Positions 1 through 11,700 of a stretch of 64,000 nucleotides of DNA are shown one piece after another. This DNA is from Turbatrix aceti (taxonomy: Eukaryota; Nematoda; Chromadorea; Rhabditida; Panagrolaimidae). Where the stretch lies: positions 10,546,471 through 10,610,470 of the forward strand of contig OZ017767.1 in the NCBI GenBank assembly GCA_963969345.1, read 5' to 3'. A model generated the notes under the pieces. That model made no database searches. It was not told the DNA's origin and was given only the letters and a program-made list of their open reading frames with translations. Positions within the stretch are counted from its first letter, which is position 1; every line of letters starts with the position of its first letter. The position numbers were made by a program, and so were the translations under genes.

Positions 1-788
1 TTTTATTGGCATCGGCGAAATTGTGGAAATTGTGCCCACCCCACTCTTTCCAGCTATCTGTACCTTCTGTCTTTGCACAAAAGTGCCGGGGCCTTTTCTT
101 GCTTTTCACATAAAAGTCGACATAAAGTGCTTCACATTTGCCTTTCTTCTCTTTTTTTAAGTATTTCATCTTCAATCGTATCCGCATCCGCGCAACTTGG
201 GTAGATATAGATAGTTTGACTTGGCCAGGCAGGACATCTGCTTTTCAGTGGATTGCCAGCGCCGACCGGGCAATCGACGTCAAGCGAAAACACTCTTGAC
301 CAAGTAAAAGAAAGAAAAGGAAAATCACAGCCACCCTCCCAGGTTCAAGGTTGAGGACCGAACTCGCACCCGCGCACCCGCCGCGCCCGCGCAAGGCGAT
401 CGTTTCTCCTCCTAGCTTCCTCTTTTAATTGTTCCGAGTCCCGAGAGTTGGATGGGATGAATGCGGAGGTGTAATCATGGCTCATGACACCCTAGCGCTT
501 TTTTTTGCCTTGCCTGCGATTTTGACATGAAAGTCGGAGGCAGACGGGCAAGCTTTTGTTGTGCCCACAGCTTTTGTCTTGTCGTTTGAGTGAGTAGTCA
601 TCGGGAACTGAATAATTAGCTTGTGTTATTATTACTCTTAATTAGTTGGTCGTCAACCAACCAAATTTCATCCTGCCGACCGACAATTTTTTTTTATAAT
701 ACATAAATATTTCTGCCCGGATTTCCGTTTTGTCGAAAAAAAATTTTTGTATTGGACGGAAGAAGTTGAATATTTATTTTTTTTGCAG
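1..788. other. Upstream non-coding DNA or intron/outron
   Basis: No convincing exon is visible. A GC-rich patch around 360-420 (repeated CGCGC/CCGCGCC) could be promoter-like. The stretch ends in a T-rich acceptor (TTTTTGCAG, ending at 788), so it is either the outron of a small gene beginning at 799 or an intron of a gene that starts left of the window. Confidence 0.5.
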
Positions 789-1367
789 GCTGAGCATCAT
801 GCTACCTTATTGCACGGAGCAACAGGCGTCTTACGCATTCGTCGGCGCAAGAAGGAATTCGCTTAACTGTGGCTCATATTCATATCCTTGTCGGTTGTCA
901 ATTCATTCAGATTCCGGTTATAATGGATCTCCGCCTTCGAGCTGGACTCAGGTCAAAAATGAGGTTTGTTTTTTTCTGAACATTTTTTTAGAAAATCATT
1001 TTTTTAATTTTTTTTAGAACAACAACGAGAATTTTGATAACTTTGGAAAAAATCAGAAGCAGAAGCATAAGTCGAGGTTTGTTTTGTATTTTTTGTTTAC
1101 GGTAAAAAATTGGGATGCGTTTTGGAATTTTTCGAATATAAAATTTTTGTTTGATCCATAATTTTTTATTTTTTGTGGATTTTTTTAAAAACTTCAAAAC
1201 TACACAAAAATTTTTTCATTGCATTTTTAACCGTATAGCGCACAATTTTTTTTGTTCTGCTCGTCTGAAAAATTTTTAGCTAAAAAAAATATTTTTTGTT
1301 CACCAACGTTCGCCGTGTTTGTTTTCGTAGAAAAGTGTGTCAGGAGGATGAATATTGTTACGTGTAG
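789..1367 (+). CDS. Short unidentified protein, or C-terminal exons of a gene starting off-window
   Basis: I do not recognise this gene. Three exons splice in phase: 789-963, 1018-1076 and 1331-1367, with the stop TAG at 1365-1367. If translation starts at the ATG at 799, 10 bases after the acceptor, the product is 86 residues. The frame is also open back to the acceptor, so these may instead be the last exons of a larger upstream gene. The protein is rich in Ser, Tyr and Cys with a basic patch (KQKHKSRK). It ends in EYCYV, a hydrophobic C-terminal residue that could suit a PDZ ligand, although that is inference. All three introns have GT...AG ends and T-rich acceptors. Three matching phases over short exons is the main support. 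Antisense and other-frame ORFs here look like chance. Confidence 0.5.
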
Positions 1368-4300
1368 TTGTATCCGGAACGGATCATCATCGACATGAGC
1401 TCAGCTCAGTTCGGCGGCGTGAGCATGAGCATCATTATTAGTGGATCATGCCGGGCGGCCGCGGACGGCGAGGAGGCGACGGACGATGGACGATGTCCCT
1501 TGTCTCTTCGTATTTATTTACACGCTCTCCCCCCTCTCGATTTTGTAGATACACACGCGCGCGCGTGTATAAAATATATTAGGCATTTTACATAACAGGC
1601 TGTACACACACATTCAGACGGATAGGGTGTTGGGATGGATGTTCATTTTCATTTTCATTTGATGGAGTATAATAAATTTTGACAAAATTTAGTACCTGAT
1701 TTTATACATCCTGGAATTTTTAAATTTTTTTCCGGTGTGAAAAATGACGTAAAAGGTGCGGGAAAGAAATTATTCTTTTTTTTACAGAAAAAATGTTTGT
1801 TCTCGCAAAATATTAAAAAAAATTTTCAAACGATAAAATGTCAAACTTGATCGTGCGAAAAAAATTTTAATTTAATTTTTTTAAATCTAAATTTTAAATA
1901 ATTAATTTTTGCATGATTTTAAAAATAAATATGCGATGTTTGGAAAAAATTACCATTGAAATCCTAATTTTATTCGTTGTCAAATAAAAATCAAATATTT
2001 TTCATGCAAAAAAACTGCAATTCGATTTTTTTTACATTTTTTCCCAATTTTCCCCAAAAAAATGTGTTTTGCCCGTCCAGGTGTTTTTTGAGCCATGCAC
2101 GCGTCAAAAATAATCTAAAATTAACCTTTTGACTGCCATAAGTCAATCAAATCAGTCCATCTGTAATTTTTTTTGTGTTTCAATTTTTTAATAGAAGTTC
2201 CAATTATTCTAAGAACCGACAAGTTCCCCGCCCTTCATTAAAAAAATATTCTTATTGTCTTGTCTGCCGTGCACATCCTTGATTCGGGCAGCTAACATCT
2301 GGGATTTTCCGGATCTAGCAAAGCCAGGTGTTGCGGTTACGAGTAAAAGGTTAGGGTTCGTCCGGTGTGAGTGTTTGTAAACATAAACATTTGTCGGCTG
2401 GGATAAAAGGGGGGATCTGCATAAATAGCTATAGGTGGCTGGCTGGCTTCGGTCTGTTGTGCCTTCCTGTCCACATGTCTGATGACGGCTAATTTTGTCC
2501 CGCGGTCTTTCTTTATCCCGCGCGTGCACCATATTGCGTATTGCTGATCTGCGAGCGATGAGGAGCGTAAATACGGTTGTTTGCGTATTTTTTGGATCCG
2601 TTTTGAGCGATCAAAAAAAATTAATAAAATAAAAATAAAATTTTTTTCATAATTTTTTTTGCGTTGTTGCATTTTTTTCTATTTACAGGTGTTTACAGGT
2701 GATCAAAATTTTACTCCACTTGTAGTTCGATTTTTCTAAGGGTGTCGAACTGTTAAGGATCTAAAAATTCAATTTTTTGATAAATCAAAAAAAAAACGCG
2801 AATCTCAAAAATATTTTTTGGCGCATTTAAAATTAAGAAAAAAATTTTTAAACCGGTGAAATGCATTTTTTCTGTTTTTTTAAAGTATAGTAAATTTTTT
2901 AGTCAAACAAAAAAATTTTAGTCAAAAAATTGTGAGTTTCAAAAAAATAACTATTGTTTTTTTAAACTTTGAACAATTCTATTCCACCTCCCTTTCTACC
3001 CTAGCCCTGAACGCGCCAAAGTCTACCCCCATAAATTGTTCATCGACAACTAACTGAGCGGCCAAAAAAAATCACGATAGATAAAAAACAGCGAGACGAG
3101 GAGAAAGCGGAGGAAGAAACGAACGCCAAAGAGGAGAGATTGGTGTTGAACGTCGATTAACTGCCCTCCTCACACTCTTTCTGTGTGCGAGGAGCTTGTC
3201 GACAAACTTTTTTATGGGTTCCTTCTTCCTTCTCCGGTCGTCTCCGGGTGGGGCCCCGACTTCGCCGGGCTATGAGGAGGGGGCAATAATTTACCGACCT
3301 CCCGTAGGATGTGACAGCCAGGGTCTTCGCTGGGGTCTCCGTGTATGTATGTGAAAACGTTTATCTGTTTCTTTTTTTACTTTTATCTTTCTTTGCTCGA
3401 GGGAAGTTTTTTTGGAGGTTCTGAATTTTTTTAACGCAGGAAAAAAATTCTAAAAATTTTTTTTTAAAGTCTTGGATCAATTTAAAATTTTTGGCCGATG
3501 GTCAGAGAAAAGTTGGAGTGGGGTTGGTTGGTTGGTCATTGGTTGTTCGTAACTTTTGATTGACTACATTTTATCTTCCCTTTCTTCCTCATTCTTCCGT
3601 TTACGACCGCTCAATGAATTTTTCTTTGCGTATCCGTAGGCTATTATTGGACCGGGGATATGTACAACCGCTGCGATACAACCGGCCGGTCTTGTCATCG
3701 TCGGGGCCATTTGGGAGTGTATTGTTGTTTTTGGGGGTTGATTTATCTTCTTTTCTACTGATCTGCTTGCTCGAAAAAAAAACTGGGAGTTTTGGTAGAC
3801 AAAGATTTTTTTCAATGTCAGTTGGCAGATTTTTTTTTTGAAAAAAAAACCGAAAGAAAAAAATTTTTCATGTCCTTTAAAAAATTTCTAGCACCTGCTA
3901 ATTTTTCTTATCCTGTCTGTTATTATCCTGCAAATTACCCTGCGTTTGTTTGATGAATGAAGATAACTAGCCAGACAAAAAGTTGCTGTGAGGCAATGAA
4001 ACAATTGGCATAGGCAGCCAGGCCAGGTAGACCAGCCAGGTGTGTTTAGTATGGGTTACGACGCACATACAAACTTTCCCGGACCCGTCCACAGGCACTA
4101 ATATGCTCCAGGACGTGTCAAACGGATGTGTCAAGCCAGGTTGAATTTCGAGTCAATCAAATTTCGTCTCTCTGCCCCTTTCAATTTTTTTTACACTGGT
4201 TTCATTTTTTTCTTTCAAAAAAAAAGTTTTCGGGAATTTATTTATTCTAGATTTTGTGAATTTTGTACAGTTTTTTTATTTACGATGACGAATTTTGTAG

Positions 4301-7300
4301 GCGTAAAAAAAGTGGTGTGTGATCGCTTTGGGGAATAAAAATGAATCTAATCGTTCATATTTAAATCAAGCGAGGGAGGATACAATAGAGCGTGCTTGGG
4401 TCGCTTCTTGCCTGTGTTACATTGTAGGACCTTGTGATGAGCTTTTTTTTCTATCTTTGTCCTCGGAAAGAGCAATAGAGCATGTTTTAATATATACTTT
4501 AGACAATATTTGGTTGGAACGTGGAAAAAAGTGTTTTTTTATAAATTTTGGGGTTTTTTGAGTAAAAAACTGTTTTTGAAAGAAAAATATGGATATTTTT
4601 GTTTTGTGAACGCGAAATTAAATATTATACGTTCAACTGCCAGGTTCTGTCATTATTTCATCTTTCATTTGTGATGACGCTTATTTTTTTTGCTTCAAAG
4701 TTGTTTGTTATGATCAGCGCTGAAGTTATGATCGGCAAGTCAAGTGCGTTAAAAAAAATATTTAGCACTTGAATTGATGTGCAGGCATGACCGGAACTTT
4801 AGACCCGCTTTTCAAATTTTTTTTATATTTATTTTTAACACCCAAAAATTTTTTGAGCGTTCTAAATAAAATTTTTCGATTTATTCTGATCATTATTGTT
4901 TGTGCACACTTATCGCGTGACCAACAACCACCGTGTTTAGTAGAATATTTATGATAGGCTTTACTGAATTAAATCAGGATCATTTTGTATCAATTTGCAC
5001 TTTTTTAATACCTTGCATTTTTTTGATGTTTTACTGCACCAAGATTTTATTGCAAACTGTTGTAAAAAAAATTTCGCGCAAAGAAAGTATTTTCTGTATT
5101 TTTTTGTAAAACAAAAAAATGGGACAACAAAGATTTTTTATTACCATGTTTTACGACTCGTGTCTGGTCAGATCAGGTCGATTTTGGGTCGTAAATGATT
5201 GCGCAGTCAGCAGAAACATCTTGCAAACTTTTTTTCTGGCGTCGACTGCCAGGTGGCCGATCTGAAGGCAGGTGTTTGTTGTACATAGATAATTTTGTTA
5301 GACAGAAATTTTTTTGTTGTTGGTAGATTCTAAGTTGCGCTTTTACATAACTGCGGAGATAATAAATTTTCGATTAGTTGGATTTTCTTTTTGGTTGCCA
5401 TCTTTTTTTTTTCGCTCGGTTACCAGGCACCGAGAAGATAGATCATCGTGAGTCTCAGCGTGAGAGTCAGCGTAAAACCGGCTATGCTAATTGGCCGACC
5501 GACCAACAAACTGACTGACTGACTGACTGGCCACTTTTACGGTGGCTTCTCATATTTGGTGGTCGGAGGGTGTAAATATATTTGTATGTATCTACACGCA
5601 TGAAACATGTGTATGAGCCTGAGCCTGGTCCTGGGCCCCTCTGTCGATAGTCAATAGTCAGTCAGTCACTCACAGAACGGATGGAGTGAGGATAGTCTTC
5701 TCAATTTATTTTGTAGTTGTACAACAAAAATATAGTATGTATTTATTGCTCTTATTGTATTAACGTGAGAGAAGTTGTTCAGCATTCATGATTTGTTCAT
5801 TTTTTATGACCTTTCTTGATTCTGATTTTCGACCATCATTAAATCACAAAAGTTTGTCTACTAAATTTTTATTGCACTTTTTTTCACGGGCGAAACGAGA
5901 AAAAAAGTTTATTCATGTTTTAGCGGGTTAACGGTTTTTTTCTGTCCGATTTTTTTCCAAAATTTTATTTTTCATCGTTCGTGTCCGATTTTTTTATTTA
6001 TCGATTTTTGGGGTTCATTTCATCAAATTGCAAAAACAAAAAATTGCTGGTTTTTTTATACTAAAATACAATCATTTTTTTTTGAAAATTAGAAAATGTT
6101 TTTCGCATAACAGAATTTTTTTCCGAAATTTTTATACCTGAAAAAATTGTAATAAAATTGAATTTTTTGTTAAAAAAATTTCAAAAAAAGCGTAATCTCT
6201 AAAAAAATTCAAAAAAAAGCGTAATCTCTAAAAAAATTCAAAAAAAAGCGTCTTCGGTAAAACATTTCTAATTTACCCCGAAATTTATTTACAAACAGCA
6301 TGTTTGTTTGGTAACGGCATTTTTGAAGAACACTCATCCCCTTTATTTCGGATAAGTAATACCCAAAAATGGGTGCAATGCCGCCTCGATGGTTGTTCTT
6401 CATCTCGTCATCCATCCTTTTTTTACCCAGTACAGCTTTCATCACTCGTACAGGCAGCTAGCCAGTGACAATGAACCAACCAACCCCTTCCTTTCCCCTG
6501 TCTGACTGGCTTTACCCGGGGCCAAAGCATTCGTCAGGGGATAGGATAACTCAATCAGTCGACCAACCATCCGGGTTCTTCTCCTCTTTTTCTTTTCTTG
6601 TCTTCTTCGCGTTTGTTTCCCGCCCTTTCAAAGAAGTCGACCAAAATTCCTCCACGCCAATGAAATGAGATGTGAAATAAATAAATAGTATTTAGCAACA
6701 ATGTCCATGTTGATGTTCTTCTTCTTTTCTTATAGTGTTAGTGTTAATCCTATAATTGAACCACCCCAACCAACCAACCATCCAACTCAGTTCACATCAT
6801 CAGCCTAGGCTTTTACCAAAAATAACAACCAACCAACCAACGAACCAACCCTGAGGAGGTATAGTTGTTATTTTTTTGTCACTCTTGATGGTCCGGTCTG
6901 GTCCTGTTCTCTCTTCCGCCACCCACCAACCCAGCCAGCGATCGGGTTACCTCACATCAGACGCGTCTGTAGTGTTCGTTTCCAAAAAGTGACACCCTCT
7001 TAAGCAGGACTATCCTGGGAGGTCCAGCGTCCAATGTGCTGAAATTTGGGTGTTTACTCAGTTTCCTATTTATGTATTATTTTCACACTTCACAGGCGAC
7101 CGACCCAAAGGCGTAATCGTAATCCACCTTTTTCCTGTTTTTTTATGAGTTATACAATTTTTGGGAGAAACCAGTTAAAAATTGAAATTATTTTAAATTA
7201 AATTATTCATGCTTCATGGCTTCATAAATGGTTTCAATTTAAACTAAATGGTCAGTCTGGGATGCATGCCAAAGCATGATTTTCACTGATGATGATGTTC

Positions 7301-8786
7301 TGCTCGTTTTCGCGCACCCAGCGTCCAGCGTCCACTGACCAGTACTTGTCCGGCCAATTGGGCATTCATTCATCAAGCAAGTTCGCGCGGTCGTTGGCTG
7401 TTGAGGGAGGGGATGCGACTTTGCGCGCATGCCAGAGGAGACTGGGGGCACTTGGGTGGGATTCTTTAACCTAATTGGGTGGCTGACTGACTGACCGCTC
7501 GGCTTGTTGGTGCGATGGAATTTTTTTGGGTTGTCGAGATTCGAAGAAATCAAAAATTTCCAAAAATTTTATTTTAATTTAAAAAATTGTAAATCATTTC
7601 CAAAAAATTGCTTGTGCTAAAAATTAAAAGTTATGTATTTTTTGAATGCCAAAAGCTCATAGAACACCAAAAAATTATTTTTACTAAAAATTTAGTTTTT
7701 TCAACATCGAACACCCCAAAAAAATTTTCTGCATGTTTTTCTTCCATTTTCGCCCCGCCCCGATTCCCAGACAGCCCATAATAATGAAGCTACCTTCCTC
7801 CTCCCTCCCAAGGTCAGCGCAGTAGCCAGTGGACGTCCCTGCAGGCGTTTTTCTCATTTTTCAGCCTTCTTCCATTTATAATACATTTTTTTAACCAACA
7901 GTGACAATAAATCAAAAAATATACTTTTTTGCATTCCCTGGCTCATGCCCAGTCCAGTGCGGCGTGTTGGACGTCGACTTTTGCCGCCTTCTTCCTACTC
8001 CTCCGGGAGGGGGTTGCTTTGTTACTTACCCATGCCGCCCGCCGGGCCGGCGTCTGCAAACGTCTGACGACGACGACGAAGGCGACAGCGATTTTTCTTC
8101 AGGGCAGACAAAGAGCACAGTTTTTTTTATAATACTTTTGCGGTTCAAAAAAAAAATCAGGGTTTTTTTGAGGGTGGAAAATAATTAATTTTCTAATTTT
8201 TCTATTTTCGTCTAATTTTTTTTTGAAAATTTTTTGGGGGTGTTTAGGACGATTTAAAAAGGAAATTATTTTTCTCCAGCAAACAAACGGAACGGAAAAT
8301 GCTTTCGTGTATTTATTTGTTAATCAACCGAGGGCACAGAACTGCCCGTGATTGAAGGAGCGACGGGGGTCGGGAAAAATGCATCAACCCACGTTTCCTC
8401 CTCTTTGCACTTGTTCATCTCCGCTCCGCTTCGCGCAAGCATAAATTCACACAACCCTCTTTGCTGCGCCTGGTCACTTTTCCGGCAACGGGAAATTGGC
8501 GGCTTCTATCTTCTTTTGTAGAGGCCGAGGGAGGCCAGCTTGCATGCAGTGCGCGCTATACATGGACAGACCGGGGTGTCAACGCTCAACTTTTTTTCTC
8601 CTTTTTTTCCTCTCTGTCTAAAAGTACGGGTTAGCGAGCAGGCTTATGTATTATATTTTTTTTGGCCTGTCAATTGATTTTTTTTCGACCCAAAAAAAAT
8701 TCCGTGTACGTTAAAAAAATCAATAATTATTTACATTATTTCCCAAACCCTAAAAATTTTTTTGATTACATTTCAAAATTTTTCAG
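1368..8786. other. Long gene-poor region upstream of the vab-8-like gene
   Basis: About 7.4 kb without a supportable exon. It holds poly-T/poly-A stretches, a (GACT)n microsatellite near 5510-5531, a 29-bp tandem repeat near 6177-6255, and CCAACCAACC-rich patches near 6760-6850. An AATAAA-like motif near 1670 may serve the gene ending at 1367. The region is a plausible home for vab-8 regulatory DNA or untranslated outron. Short ORFs here (for example 2209-2532 minus and 4319-4561 plus) have no splice-phase or composition support. Confidence 0.5.
6177..6255. repeat. 29-bp tandem repeat, about 2.7 copies
   Basis: The unit AAAAAAAGCGTAATCTCT followed by AAAAAATTC repeats with near-perfect identity, and the third copy diverges after GCGT. 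It lies in non-coding upstream DNA. Confidence 0.8.
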
Positions 8787-11700
8787 CTCCCACAAAAGCC
8801 GACAATCGCAGTCGCCATCCGGCCCGATGTCGCTGCATGACCCGAGTGTGCCTTCGACGTCGACGTCCACTGCGATCCCGATTCCCCCCAACCTCCTTCG
8901 CGGCGTCAATGGACCCCCAAAATCGGCGTTCACAAGATTGAGACTCTGTCTTCGACTCAACGATACGGATCTATCGAATCCGAGAATCCAGTTTGAAGAT
9001 GCCGTGGAGTTGGATGCGGATCCGCTGTTCACGTTCACGGTTGGATCGAATAGGATCTACTCGGACAACGCGTATCACACGGTTTTTGGACCAACGACGA
9101 CGCAGACTCAACTTTGCGCGAGTTGTCTTCCTGAACTCCTGCAGGCGCTCTTCAGTGGACAGGATGCGTCAATGATGTATTTTGGGGCCATTTCGAGAGG
9201 TACGAACTTTTTGAAAAAATTTATCGTAATCAAAATTTTTTTTGTGCGAAAAAAAAAATTCGCGGAATCAAAAAAAATGTGCATTTGAAAAAATTCTTAT
9301 TCCTATTTTTTTGGTAGCATGTAAAAAATTTTTACGTTAGATAAATGTTTTACGGTTTGTACAAAAAGTTTTTGCAATAAAAAAAATTCGGCTTTCAAAA
9401 AATTTTTTTGGATTGAATTTTTTGAACAGAACATTTTTACGCCACCAAAAAAATTTTTTGCATTGAAACATTTTTGTCTGAAATTTTTGCGTTACTAAAA
9501 TTTTTTTTTGCAGCAAAACAAGACCTGCTCTACTCCCGGGTTCCAACATCCCCAATGTCAGACGGAATCTTTGTCACTGCGCTCCAGTGGATCTTCAGAC
9601 TGGTAGACGAGTACAAAACCCGTCGCCGGGATACCCGATTCTCGATTCGCATATCAGCTCTTCACTACTCCCAAAAGACCGACCGTATCATCGATCTCCT
9701 CGCTGACGCTCCCCCTCTCACGCCTGATTCCGGTGACGACGGTTCGGGGGTGAATGGGGGTGTCCGGTGCTCCGAGGACCCCGTTGTTGGCATCGTCGTC
9801 GACAACAGGTCCGAAATTCGTGTCGAAAACGTCGATCAGGCGCTTCTCTATTTGGATAGGGTTTACGATCATCGTGTTACCGGTTGGTCATTTTTTTGGG
9901 ACAGAGGAGATTTTAGAAATTTTATGCAAATTTAGAATTTTTTTTTAGAAAAACAAATTTTACGAAATTTTTGTTTTTGAACAAAAAAAATGTTTTTTTT
10001 TGACTTTTAGAAAAGTTTTTTTAGGTTCTTAGGATTTTTTGGCATAAAATATTTTTTTTGTGTTCTAAAAATTTTTTGTACTTTTTTGAAATCTCGAAGA
10101 ATGCTTCAAAAATTTTTTCTTATCTCTCGTCCATTTTTTTGCCTCGTTTGTTTCCAAAGAAAAAATTTTGGAACAATTATCTTAATGACGACTCGACGAT
10201 GATGATGGTAGCAATCATCCCCGTCTTGAAAGAAGCCTCTGGCCTCTTGAAATGAGTCTACCAAACAAAGTATGTATGTGTATTTATGTAGCAGAAGAAA
10301 AAGAAGAAGAAACAATCCACTTTACATGGACTGCGTTCGTCTGCTTGCTACACCGCCTGAGGAGGCCTCAGCTCCTGAGCTGAGTGCATGCGCCCCTTTT
10401 TTGGCCCAAACTGGCATTGTGAACGAACACAAATGAGCAGAAAAAAGCTAGTCAAAAAAATATATACACGCTTCTAATCTTAATGAGGGGCACATTAGGG
10501 GGAAACAATCAAAAAAAAATTTTTTGGGTCATTAATTTTTTTTTCAAAATTGGTTGAAATTTATGTATAAAAAAATGTTGCAGAGGAAGAAGAACTCCAG
10601 AGGACGTCTCATACCTTTTTCTACGTGACTCTGTACCGGTACAACACCGCCACGGGCAATTCTGAAGGTGATGCCAGTCTTCAAGCTTGCAAGAGCCGAC
10701 TGTGTTTCCTGGATTTGGGACTCGGAGAAAAGAACAGCAAGACGGGATTCATGACCATGCCGGTGCTCGGAAATATTCTGTTGGCTATTTTCCAGGGACA
10801 GAAACATCTTCCTTCGAGGTAAGAAATTATTTTTCGTGTCGGAACCACAATTTGAAGTTTTTTTCGCTTCGGGACAATTTTCGTTTTGGGAATTTTTTTC
10901 GTTGCAAGAGCGCATTTTTTATTTTTTTATTTTTAAAAATTTTAATTTCTGAAACTGTTCAAAACCTTTTTTCGTGACGAGATCATTTTTTTTTCATGTT
11001 TTTGATTTGAAACCAGTTGAAATTTTTTTTTCGTGTTGGGACCACAATTTGAACTTTCATCAAAAATGACAATATTTTTTCGTGTCGAGAAATTTCGTAC
11101 ACATTTTTTCGTTTCAAGACCATTCAATTTCCTTTTTCGTTACAAAATTTATCAAAAATTTTTGTTTTTTTTGAATTTTTTTTTTGTTTGTACTCTTGTT
11201 CTGGCAACGAAACAAAAAAATGCCCAACTGACCAATTGTATATTGTATATATACATACAAGTGCACAGGGAGCTGGCTGGGAAGGAAGGGTAAATGAATT
11301 CCGCGACAAGAGTTCCTTAGGGGATCATCCATCCATCGCGATGAATGGCTGTGTCGATGTCGGTCGAAGAGACGTCGTCGACATGGTTGTTGTCCGGTCC
11401 GTCGGGGGTCTTTTTTATCGATGACAGGGACCGGGGACAACAAAAACACAGCCAGCTTCTGACCACTGATTTATTTTTTTTTCACCCAAAAAAAATTTAC
11501 TGCAACAAAAAATTTTTTTTAGAACAAACACGCTTTGTCGCCTGCTGAAAGAATCCATCGGTAATTCCCGAAACAAATCTACGGTTGTGCTGTCGTCGTA
11601 TTCGCAGGTCGAAAATCGGTGTCCAATTGAAACCGAAAATCTCGTACAACTCGCTGCAAAAATGCACAAAACAGCGAAAAAATCTACAACTTATTCTCCG

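Noticed and set aside
4319..4561. 80-residue plus ORF that looks varied in composition
   Set aside because: It has no acceptor or donor in phase and lies in AT-rich upstream DNA.
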